From assembly GCA_002360495.1 (NCBI GenBank), contig DEQO01000139.1:1-25160 (forward strand): a stretch of 25,160 nucleotides of DNA, given 5' to 3'. Below the pieces are notes generated by a model. The model was not told the origin of the DNA. It did no database searches and saw only the letters and a list, made by a program, of their open reading frames with translations. Positions 1 to 7,037 of this stretch are shown here, piece after piece. Position 1 is the first letter of the stretch. The number at the start of each line of letters is the position of its first letter. The DNA comes from Flavobacteriales bacterium UBA3364 (lineage in GTDB: Bacteria > Bacteroidota > Bacteroidia > Flavobacteriales_F > PHOS-HE28). Made by a program: the position numbers and the translations under genes.

Positions 1-1608
1 GGTCCCGGCCGGCACTCGGAAGCCCAATTGGACGGTCTGCAGGCCGATGCCCAGTTCCAACTGTTTCTCGGCGATGAGGTTACCCACATTATCGACCAGC
101 ACGAAGTGCCGCATACCGACGGCGTTCGAATAGACCTGGACGGAACGCAAGGTGAACGGCCGGTACGCGTCGAACAACAGCCATTGCTTGCCGTTGTAGT
201 TGGAGCCGTGACTGGGTACATACCCTTTGCCTGCGGTGACGGATGTCGCAGCCACCTTGTTCCGATCACTGACCCAATAGGTAGCGTCCGCTGCAAGCAC
301 AGGTGTTGTGAACGAGGTACCCGAGTGGAGGCTGACGCCACCTGTGGGGGCGGCGTACCACTGCGGTTCGGTCCCCGGACAAACCAACGTTGTCGAAGCC
401 GGTCCGATGATCGTCGCTCCACTAGGTGCCGGCTGCGGCGGGGCTGCAAGGGATGTCACGTTCATGACGCCGGTCGCCAAAGAACCACACGGTGCAGAAA
501 TGACGCAGGAATAGTTGCCTGGTTGCGAGACCGTAATGCTTCGCGAAGTGGCACCGGTATTCCAGAGATAGTTGTAACCCGGTGTTGCGGTGAGGGTCAC
601 CGTACCATTCGGCGTGATGATCGGGGCCTTGTCCGTATGGATGTATCCGCTTCCTCCGCTGCTGCCCGAAACGCGCTGAAGGGCGAGCCGGAAGGGTATG
701 GCCGCCCAGTTGTTCTCTTCGTTCTCCTCCTGGAAGACATTGGTGGGGTCCACCTCGGCCACGATCCAATAGTTACTGTCGCACAAATTCGGCATCAAAT
801 TGATCCACATGCCCTCCAAGGATTCCGAATACACGTCCGTTCGGCCCGTGGAAATGCCCTGGTAATCGGCCCCACAGGAGTACCCCCTGTACAGGCCGTT
901 GTTCGGGAATTGAGCGGTCGTGTTCAATTGGGACCCGGAGCCGGTAATGCCCTGGGCGGTGCGGCAATGCCCGGGCGCCGAGGAACTCCAGCAATCGTAG
1001 TAGTCCATCAGGCAGAAGCCGATCTTCGCCCCCGTCGCCACGATCGGCCATTTTGTGGGGAGGGGTTCACTCGGGTCCTGGATACGCAGGGTCATGGTGG
1101 TCCAATCGTCCACGTGGTAATGCCCGTGGTTCGGGTGGTAGGTCATTGTCCCCGTCTTCTTGTCGGTATAGGTCATCGCAGACCCGTTCTTGTGGTAGAT
1201 CCGCTGGTAGAGCACTTGTCTAGGGGTCTGCCCTTGCGGACAGGTGTAGTTCTGTTGTCCAGCAGAAACAATGTTGGTGTCCGTCCCACAGATGAACGCC
1301 CTGAAACCTCCGTCCGTAACGCCGCGCACTTCCAAGTTGCCCTTGCCGATGTTCGGAGTGGAGCCGGATACGCGAAGACGACCGGGATTGCTGGAACTCG
1401 ATTGGCTGTACTCGCTCGGCCCGGCTGCGTAGTTGGCCAAAGCGCTCCAACTGATGGTCATGTCCGGGAGCAGATCGCAGTTGGTCTGTCCGGCTGTTGC
1501 GCAAACACAACTGGTCGCATTGGTGATCGAACACTGTCCGACCACCTTGCCGTTAACGAAGACGGAGGCTGTAAAAACACCGACGAACGGAAGTAGACGT
1601 AGATGCAT
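1..1608 (-). CDS. Secreted lysyl-oxidase-like copper amine oxidase with Ig-like domain (3' end outside window)
   Basis: The reading frame is open from an ATG at 1608 to the window edge, giving 536 residues without a stop, so the C-terminus is missing. The N-terminus is a signal peptide (hydrophobic, then V-V-G-Q around residue 25). Residues ~140-310 resemble the lysyl oxidase catalytic domain. HPNHGHYHVDDW at 158-169 matches the copper-binding histidine motif (H161, H163, H165). GAKIGFCLMD at 193-202 matches the segment that supplies the lysine of the LTQ cofactor (K195), and DVYSESLEG at 258-266 matches the segment that supplies the tyrosine (Y260). Known family members oxidise primary amines, typically lysine side chains, to aldehydes. 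After an EENEENNW stretch comes an Ig-like region, then an Ig_7-type segment (QWYAAPTGG) and a further beta-rich domain. A T9SS sorting domain may lie beyond the edge. The family call rests on motifs; the physiological substrate is unknown. Confidence 0.82.
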   Translation of the reverse strand, partial: MHLRLLPFVGVFTASVFVNGKVVGQCSITNATSCVCATAGQTNCDLLPDMTISWSALANYAAGPSEYSQSSSSNPGRLRVSGSTPNIGKGNLEVRGVTDGGFRAFICGTDTNIVSAGQQNYTCPQGQTPRQVLYQRIYHKNGSAMTYTDKKTGTMTYHPNHGHYHVDDWTTMTLRIQDPSEPLPTKWPIVATGAKIGFCLMDYYDCWSSSAPGHCRTAQGITGSGSQLNTTAQFPNNGLYRGYSCGADYQGISTGRTDVYSESLEGMWINLMPNLCDSNYWIVAEVDPTNVFQEENEENNWAAIPFRLALQRVSGSSGGSGYIHTDKAPIITPNGTVTLTATPGYNYLWNTGATSRSITVSQPGNYSCVISAPCGSLATGVMNVTSLAAPPQPAPSGATIIGPASTTLVCPGTEPQWYAAPTGGVSLHSGTSFTTPVLAADATYWVSDRNKVAATSVTAGKGYVPSHGSNYNGKQWLLFDAYRPFTLRSVQVYSNAVGMRHFVLVDNVGNLIAEKQLELGIGLQTVQLGFRVPAGT

Positions 1609-1636
1609 GTTCTTGGGATTTGGAGCAAAAGGCCCG

Positions 1637-1668
1637 TAAAACTATGCTGAAAACAGGGTCAAGGTCAA
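1637..1668 (-). promoter_or_regulatory. Possible Bacteroidota-type promoter for the lysyl-oxidase-like gene
   Basis: On the minus strand TTG (1668-1666) is followed after 21 bases by TAGTTTTA (1644-1637), one mismatch from TAnnTTTG. The box lies 28 bases upstream of the ATG at 1608. The upstream element sits in the 3' end of the neighbouring gene. This is a motif match only. Confidence 0.3.
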
Positions 1669-2951
1669 GGCGCCGATCCGTTGATCACCACCCGGGAATG
1701 ACGTTGGCCCCCCCCCTGAATTACGGTCAAAAGATAGGCCCCGGGTGCCAATGACCCCACAGGGACCTGCTTCGTGCCTCCGACGGCAAACCCTTGCTGC
1801 ATCAGCCGTCCCTGTCCATCGTTGATCTCCCAAGACCACCCCCCGGATGCGTGTGGAACTTCAACCGTGCACCAGTCGGAGGCAGGGTTCGGGAATACAC
1901 GAATGCCAGGATCCTGGTCCGTATCGTGGAACCCATCGCTGAGCCGGTACCGGGCCAAGCCCCCGTAAACCGTTCCCACCCAAATAGACCCATCGGCTGC
2001 CGCCAGGACCGATGGCACCTCGTTGTCGGGTATATCGCAGTTGGTGGTCGTAAAGGAGCTGAAAGAACCGTCCGTATCGACCCGTATCAACCCGAAGAAT
2101 TGCGTTCCTGCCCAAACGCGCCCAGAACCATCCATGGAGATACAACTCACGCCGTTGGACGGGAAACCGATACTGCTGTTCCATTGGAACCAGGTACCGC
2201 CCTCCGTAGGCCCTTGCTGCCTGAGCAATCCGGCAGATGGAGTACTTACCCAGCGATCCCCTGAGACAGGATCGAAGAGGACATCCGTTGCCGTGTTATC
2301 GAAGAAACCGTCGTTGTAGGTGGTCAGGAAGGAAACGCTGGATCCCGTCAGGAAGTGCAGCCCCCCGTTGAACGTTCCGAGGCAGACCGTACCGTCCTCT
2401 CGCACTGCGACGGCACGCGTATTCGAGGTGTGGAGGACCAGTCCGTCATAACTCTGCTCTGAATCATCGTAGATGCGCCACTCCGATCCGGTGAAGCAGG
2501 CCAAGCCACCCTGGGTGGTTATCCACACCCAGTCCCTATGGTCGATGAAAAGGTCCCTGATCCCGTTCTCGGGGAGGGGGGAATTCCCGGTGTTGTAGAT
2601 CGTCCAATCAGCCCCGTCCCATACGCCGATCCCATCGGACAATGTGCCGACCCACAGAATACCCTGCGCATCCGTTGCCAACGCCCGAATATCATTGCTC
2701 GGGATATCTGAAGAACCGACCTGATGGATCTCCCAATCCGACCCACCATCGAAGTGGCACAAGCCCCAATCCGTTCCCACCCAAACGCCTCCGGAAAGGT
2801 CCTCGACAAGCGCATAGACCGTTGTGCTCGGAATAGGGCTGTTCGTCATGTCGAAGATCTCCCATTCCTGGGCCGGTAGCGCAGTATTCGCCCCCGCCCA
2901 TAGTGCCGCCGACATGAGAGCGCTCGGAAGAAAGCGCGAGCCTGCCATCAT
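1665..2951 (-). CDS. Secreted beta-propeller protein with T9SS type A sorting domain
   Basis: The 428-residue product starts with a signal peptide (MMAGSRFLPSALMSAALWAG, cleavage likely after L-P-A-Q). The body holds about six propeller blades of the two-component-regulator-propeller type, recognisable as repeated GxxWVGTxxGL-like segments (VWVGTDWGL, LWVGTLSDGI, VWAGTQFFGL, IWVGTVYGGL). From about residue 349 a T9SS type A domain begins with RVFPNPASD and ends in short beta strands, which predicts export through the T9SS and surface attachment or release. There is no histidine kinase or DNA-binding part, so this is a free-standing propeller, not a regulator. The start is the first ATG of a TGATG junction with the stop of the upstream gene. 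An in-frame start at 2972 would spoil the signal peptide. The ligand is unknown. Confidence 0.85.
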   Translation of the reverse strand: MMAGSRFLPSALMSAALWAGANTALPAQEWEIFDMTNSPIPSTTVYALVEDLSGGVWVGTDWGLCHFDGGSDWEIHQVGSSDIPSNDIRALATDAQGILWVGTLSDGIGVWDGADWTIYNTGNSPLPENGIRDLFIDHRDWVWITTQGGLACFTGSEWRIYDDSEQSYDGLVLHTSNTRAVAVREDGTVCLGTFNGGLHFLTGSSVSFLTTYNDGFFDNTATDVLFDPVSGDRWVSTPSAGLLRQQGPTEGGTWFQWNSSIGFPSNGVSCISMDGSGRVWAGTQFFGLIRVDTDGSFSSFTTTNCDIPDNEVPSVLAAADGSIWVGTVYGGLARYRLSDGFHDTDQDPGIRVFPNPASDWCTVEVPHASGGWSWEINDGQGRLMQQGFAVGGTKQVPVGSLAPGAYLLTVIQGGGQRHSRVVINGSAP

Positions 2952-3727
2952 CACTGATGCTGGACGATCCACGGGATCGTGCGGCTGAAGGTGGACCCGT
3001 TCACACGGATATGGTAACTGCCGGCAGGCAAGGAATTCGGATCGAGGACGAGGTTGGAAGAGCCGACCGCGATGGCAAGTTGTTGCACCATTCGACCCGC
3101 CGCATCGAGGACTTGAACGGCAACCTGTTCCTGGTTCCCTGGATCGATGCTCAAGCGTGCAGCCCCGCTGGACGGATTCGGTGAGATGTGGACGCCCGGC
3201 GTATCGTTCGAGCGATCCTCCGTGGACGTGGAGATCTGATAGACGACCCCGGTACGGTCCTCGCTATTGAGCGATACGAAGTAATCACCTTGCGAGTTCG
3301 GCGGACAATCCTGAACGATCTGGAAGGTACCCGGACCGTTGTCCACTGTAAAATGGCCCATGACGATCTCCTGGTCGGCTTCCCAACTCAAGTCTGCGGT
3401 GAACAACGGGGAGAATCCGAACCCGACATAGAGATCATAGATGTATCCACCGTCTGTGATCGATTCGGAGAAGTTGAGGTTGATATGGTCCTCCCAGGGC
3501 GAGGCGGTCGTGAAGTCCGACACCGTCGCGACCGATGCCTCGTCCCGGCGAACCGTGACCGTCATGGAGGAGATCAGGCCATCGAAGAACGCATCGGGGC
3601 GCAGGCGCACTTCCAATTGCCCATTCTCCAATGGCACCATACCGATGTCCACGATCGGTAATTGTGCGTAGGTCTTTGGGGCAAAGGACGCGAGAGAAAC
3701 GGCGAGCAATAGAAATTTGGACCGCAT
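2951..3727 (-). CDS. Secreted protein with T9SS type A sorting domain, function unknown
   Basis: The 258-residue product begins with a clean signal peptide, MRSKFLLLAVSLASFAPKTY followed by A-Q. The frame extends upstream only to a GTG at 3763, which would precede the signal peptide and is less likely. The middle (residues ~25-165) is a beta-rich domain I cannot assign. From about residue 180 it carries a type A sorting domain: HISPNPSSG, then a paired-strand core and GSYHIRV near the end. The stop shares one base with the start of the propeller gene (TGATG), so the two are probably translated together and secreted by the same route. The body has no recognisable enzyme motif. Confidence 0.8.
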   Translation of the reverse strand: MRSKFLLLAVSLASFAPKTYAQLPIVDIGMVPLENGQLEVRLRPDAFFDGLISSMTVTVRRDEASVATVSDFTTASPWEDHINLNFSESITDGGYIYDLYVGFGFSPLFTADLSWEADQEIVMGHFTVDNGPGTFQIVQDCPPNSQGDYFVSLNSEDRTGVVYQISTSTEDRSNDTPGVHISPNPSSGAARLSIDPGNQEQVAVQVLDAAGRMVQQLAIAVGSSNLVLDPNSLPAGSYHIRVNGSTFSRTIPWIVQHQ

Positions 3728-3762
3728 GGCTGTGCTGGAAATGGAAATATCCAGTCCCTCCA

Positions 3763-3770
3763 CAAAGCTA
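3763..3770 (-). promoter_or_regulatory. Possible -7 box TAGCTTTG upstream of the T9SS gene pair
   Basis: TAGCTTTG on the minus strand fits the Bacteroidota -7 consensus TAnnTTTG exactly and lies 35 bases upstream of the ATG at 3727. No TTG/TTTG element is found at the usual distance further upstream, so the match is partial. Confidence 0.4.
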
Positions 3771-3826
3771 ATGGGTAGGAAGGCGGGATGCTAGTGCCCG
3801 ATCCAGGGTTCCCGGAGCGAGGCCGA

Positions 3827-4786
3827 TCAAAGCACGCCCTGGACAATACGGTCCACGGTCACCCCGTCCGCTTCGGCCTTGTAATTGCGGACCAATCGAT
3901 GCCTCAGGATCGGCAGCGCCACCGCTTGGACATCGGCTATGTCCGGCGAGAAACGGCCGTGGGCGAGTGCGTGGCACTTCGCACCGATGATCAGGAACTG
4001 CGAGGCGCGGGGACCTGCACCCCAACTGACATGATCGGTGATGATGGCAGGGGTGCCCGCCATTCCCGGCCGTGTGCGTGTGGCGAGCTTGACAGCGTAT
4101 TCCAGCACGTTGTCCGCAACGGGGATCCTTCGCACCAATCCTTGGTAGTGCAAGATCTCCTCGGCCGTGAGCACGGGCTGTACCGAGGGCTTGTGATCGC
4201 CGGTCGTGGCCTTTACCACGGCAAGTTCCTCGGCATACGTCGGATAGTCCACCCAGATGTTGAACATGAACCGGTCCAATTGTGCTTCCGGGAGTGGGTA
4301 GGTGCCCTCCTGTTCGATGGGGTTCTGTGTGGCCAGCACGAAGAACGGTTCCTGCAATGGATGCGTCGCACCAGCAGCGGTGACCGACTTTTCCTGCATC
4401 GCTTCCAGCAAGGCCGCCTGGGTCTTCGGGGGTGTGCGGTTGATCTCGTCTGCCAGGATGATGTTGGCGAAGATCGGCCCGCGTACGAAGCGGAACCGGC
4501 GGTCCTGGTCCAGGATCTCCGAGCCGATGATATCGCTCGGCATCAGGTCCGGTGTGAACTGGATACGATTGAAGGTGAGGCCCAGGGCCCGGGCCACTGT
4601 GCTGACCAAAAGTGTCTTGGCGAGGCCCGGAACACCCACCAACAGGCAATGCCCACGGCTGAAAATGCCCTGAAGCACCAGGTCGACCACCAGATCCTGG
4701 CCGATGATGACCTTGTTGACCTCGGCCTTCAGTCGCCCGTATTGTTCTCCGAACCGTTCTACAGACTGTGTGTCGTTCATGATCAT
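3827..4786 (-). CDS. MoxR-family AAA+ ATPase
   Basis: The 319-residue protein has the full MoxR signature: Walker A GVPGLAKT, Walker B ILADEINRTPPKTQ, and the sensor region ATQNPIEQEGTYPLPEAQLD followed by RFMF. MoxR ATPases are cytosolic hexamers thought to act as chaperones that remodel or help assemble partner complexes, often with VWA-domain proteins. No VWA gene is visible nearby. Here the gene follows surA with a short gap, which suggests a role tied to envelope protein biogenesis; that is inference. The start is ATG at 4786 or, two codons later, ATG at 4780. A TTG at 4798 is possible but weaker. The length is normal for the family. Confidence 0.9.
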   Translation of the reverse strand: MIMNDTQSVERFGEQYGRLKAEVNKVIIGQDLVVDLVLQGIFSRGHCLLVGVPGLAKTLLVSTVARALGLTFNRIQFTPDLMPSDIIGSEILDQDRRFRFVRGPIFANIILADEINRTPPKTQAALLEAMQEKSVTAAGATHPLQEPFFVLATQNPIEQEGTYPLPEAQLDRFMFNIWVDYPTYAEELAVVKATTGDHKPSVQPVLTAEEILHYQGLVRRIPVADNVLEYAVKLATRTRPGMAGTPAIITDHVSWGAGPRASQFLIIGAKCHALAHGRFSPDIADVQAVALPILRHRLVRNYKAEADGVTVDRIVQGVL

Positions 4787-4810
4787 GGTCCGGCACAAGG
4801 GCCGGCAACT

Positions 4811-6193
4811 TCATTTTCGCGTGGTGTCGGTGGGGTTCCAAACGTGGCTGAACGTGCAGGTCGCATACTCCGGATCGATCCGGACATAGGTCCCCTCCAG
4901 TTTTTCCGCGACCCATTGCTGCGCCGCTTCGGCCCTCAGTTTCCCTTCGGCTGCTTGCTGGAGCATCCTGTAATCGTCCTTCAAGTTCGCCCGGTGCGGA
5001 GGCGTCCGGACCAGGAGTTGCACAATGCGATAAGCCTTGGACGCATCGGGTAGGACGATCAGTTGGGGCTCGCTCACCTCCGCTTCCTTCAGTTTGTCGA
5101 GCACGAAGAACGTCTGTTGATCAAGGGCTCCCATGTCCCACCGGGGTGCATTGCTGTTCGGTTCGATGACGAGCCCGTTCGAACCCTTGCTCTCCTCATC
5201 GTCGGAGTATTCCGTGGCCAGGTCCGCGAAGCGGGCTTTGCCGTTCCGCACGAGACCTGCCAGGCTGTCCAACAGGCTGCGTTCCGCCTGGAGTTCCGTG
5301 GACCCGACCTGAGGGCGCATCAGCACGTGACGGGCATTGTAGTGTTCGCCCCTGCGTTCCACCATTTGCATGAAATGGTATCCATATTGGGTCTTGAACA
5401 CCTGGCTGACCTCCCCTTCCTTCAAACTCATGGCCACGGCGTCGAACTCAGGCACCATGGCTCCCAGGGGGACCATGCCCAATTCACCGCACTCCTTTGC
5501 GGATACCGGATCCTCGGAGTAGAGGATGGCCACGGTACATATGTCCTTCTCCCCTTTCTGCACACTCTCGCGGAACTCCTCGATCTTGCGCCGCACCCTG
5601 CGTTCCTCGGCCTCGCTTGCCTTGGGTATACGGAGGATCTGCGCGTACTCGACCTCCGCGTTGATCAGCGGAACACTGTCCGATGGGATCGATTGATAGA
5701 AACGTTGCACATCGCGCGGTGTGATGCGCGTGTCTGTGGTCACCTTCTGCTGCATGTTCTGCACCATCAGTTGATCGTGCACCTGGTCCCGGAACTCCGC
5801 ACGGATCTCGGTGACCGATTTTCCATAGAACTGCTCCAGTTTTTCCTCGCCGCCCAGTTGTGCCGCGAAGTAGCGGATGCGCCGGTCCAATTCGCCATCG
5901 ATCTGTGCCTCATCCACCACCACGCTGTCGATGCGTCCTTGTTCCAACAGCAACTTCTCGTACAGCAGATCCTCCAATTCACCGCATATACCGCCTTTAT
6001 CCAACGTGCGACCGTTCTGCCGGGCCTGCTCCGTGCGACCCGTCAGATCGGAGTACAGAACGGCCTCCCGGCCCACCACACCAATGACACGGTCGATCAC
6101 TATACCGGCCGGCTGGGCCTGGATCGCACCCGAAAGGAGGAGGGCGCCAAAAAGGCTAGTTGTACAGCTCCAGGTCCTCATGGTCCAACGCAT
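4811..6193 (-). CDS. surA: SurA-like periplasmic peptidyl-prolyl isomerase/chaperone
   Basis: The 460-residue protein has an N-terminal signal peptide (TSLFGALLLSGAIQAQ), then a SurA N-terminal region with the typical opening IDRVIGVVGREAVLYSDL, and two parvulin-type regions. The first runs from ~180 to 290 (EYAQILRIPKA ... GELGMVPLGAMVPEFD ... QYGYHFMQMVERR); the second runs from ~290 to 400 (NARHVLMRPQ ... LATEYSDD) and is more divergent. SurA binds unfolded outer-membrane proteins in the periplasm and catalyses proline isomerisation. The gene overlaps the end of the upstream lipoprotein gene by 38 bases from the ATG at 6193, or 26 bases from the alternative ATG at 6181, so the two are co-translated. 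The symbol is by family; orthology to E. coli surA is not shown. Confidence 0.87.
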   Translation of the reverse strand: MRWTMRTWSCTTSLFGALLLSGAIQAQPAGIVIDRVIGVVGREAVLYSDLTGRTEQARQNGRTLDKGGICGELEDLLYEKLLLEQGRIDSVVVDEAQIDGELDRRIRYFAAQLGGEEKLEQFYGKSVTEIRAEFRDQVHDQLMVQNMQQKVTTDTRITPRDVQRFYQSIPSDSVPLINAEVEYAQILRIPKASEAEERRVRRKIEEFRESVQKGEKDICTVAILYSEDPVSAKECGELGMVPLGAMVPEFDAVAMSLKEGEVSQVFKTQYGYHFMQMVERRGEHYNARHVLMRPQVGSTELQAERSLLDSLAGLVRNGKARFADLATEYSDDEESKGSNGLVIEPNSNAPRWDMGALDQQTFFVLDKLKEAEVSEPQLIVLPDASKAYRIVQLLVRTPPHRANLKDDYRMLQQAAEGKLRAEAAQQWVAEKLEGTYVRIDPEYATCTFSHVWNPTDTTRK

Positions 6194-7037
6194 CCTTGTA
6201 AACGGTCTCGCGCATGGTCTCGATCAGCTGCAGTTTCCGTTGGTTCAGGAGGATCGAACGGATATCCTGCCGCACCAAGCTGAGCGGGGAGACACTGTTC
6301 CGGTCACGGTGCTCAAGGACCTCCACGAACCAGGAGGCGGTTCCCTGCTTCACGACACCTTTCCCGTTCCGTGCAACGATGCCCTCCGCCTCGTTCCCTT
6401 CGAAGGGGACCTCCTGCAGGATCTCGGACCAAGGGGTCCAAGTGCCACTTCGGTCGGTGATGGACACGCCGAGTTGTGCGAGCCACAGTTCCAACTCGTG
6501 AAGTTGGTCGTTCTTGCCTCCCATGAAGCGTTCCTCCATCTTCCGGACCACCCGTTTGTCGGGCTCGTTCACCTTGAACCATCGCGCGCGCACGATATTG
6601 TCCTTGAGTTCGAAGTTCGACTTGTGCGCCTCGAAGTAGGCTTGGATGTCCTGATCGGTGACCAAGGTGTCCAATTTCTGCTCCACCAACGCCTGCTCAT
6701 AATTGAAGATCACCAAGGAACGGCGATAATCCTCCAATTGGCTTTCGAGATCGATACCCTCGTTCGAGAGGTTGCGCTCGGCCATATGCAGCACTGCCTG
6801 CTGCCGGAGCCAGTTGTCGATGAACCGTTGGGCAAGCGCGGAGCTGTCCTGGGGGTCAGCCTCCATGGGGATCACCTGTCGCAGGTCGCTCCAATTCAAG
6901 ATCTGGTCGTACGCCCGGGCGATCGGCCGATCGGCAGGATCTTCCGGAGGCGTACAGGAAAGAGAGCACGCCGCTGCTATCCCGGCCATCCCGATCGCAC
7001 CTGGGGTCATCCGGGCATGCTCCAGCACTGGCCTCAC
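6156..7037 (-). CDS. SurA-like foldase lipoprotein without a parvulin domain
   Basis: The 293-residue product starts with a short hydrophobic segment ending in cysteines (AAACSLSC), which suggests a lipoprotein signal, although the lipobox is not canonical. The rest is helical and charged and resembles the N-terminal chaperone part of SurA/PpiD proteins (LAQRFIDNWLRQQAVLHMAE, TDQDIQAYFEAHKSNFELKD). I see no parvulin catalytic motif, so a role as a holdase or partner of the two flanking isomerases is likely. The preferred start is GTG at 7037, which gives a GTGA overlap with the stop of the upstream gene and an arginine in the n-region. ATG at 7010 would leave no positive charge before the hydrophobic stretch. 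It sits between two clear PPIase genes in one transcription unit. Confidence 0.72.
   Translation of the reverse strand: MRPVLEHARMTPGAIGMAGIAAACSLSCTPPEDPADRPIARAYDQILNWSDLRQVIPMEADPQDSSALAQRFIDNWLRQQAVLHMAERNLSNEGIDLESQLEDYRRSLVIFNYEQALVEQKLDTLVTDQDIQAYFEAHKSNFELKDNIVRARWFKVNEPDKRVVRKMEERFMGGKNDQLHELELWLAQLGVSITDRSGTWTPWSEILQEVPFEGNEAEGIVARNGKGVVKQGTASWFVEVLEHRDRNSVSPLSLVRQDIRSILLNQRKLQLIETMRETVYKDALDHEDLELYN

Noticed and set aside
28..1596. A 522-codon plus-strand open frame
   Set aside because: It is antisense to the lysyl-oxidase-like gene, whose minus-strand frame has a signal peptide and conserved catalytic motifs. The plus-strand product is Arg/Cys/Gly-rich without domains, as expected for a shadow in GC-rich DNA.
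3768..4916. A 382-codon minus-strand frame overlapping moxR
   Set aside because: It is the wrong frame of the MoxR gene; the Gly/Pro/His/Arg-rich product has no motifs, while the MoxR frame has complete Walker and sensor motifs.
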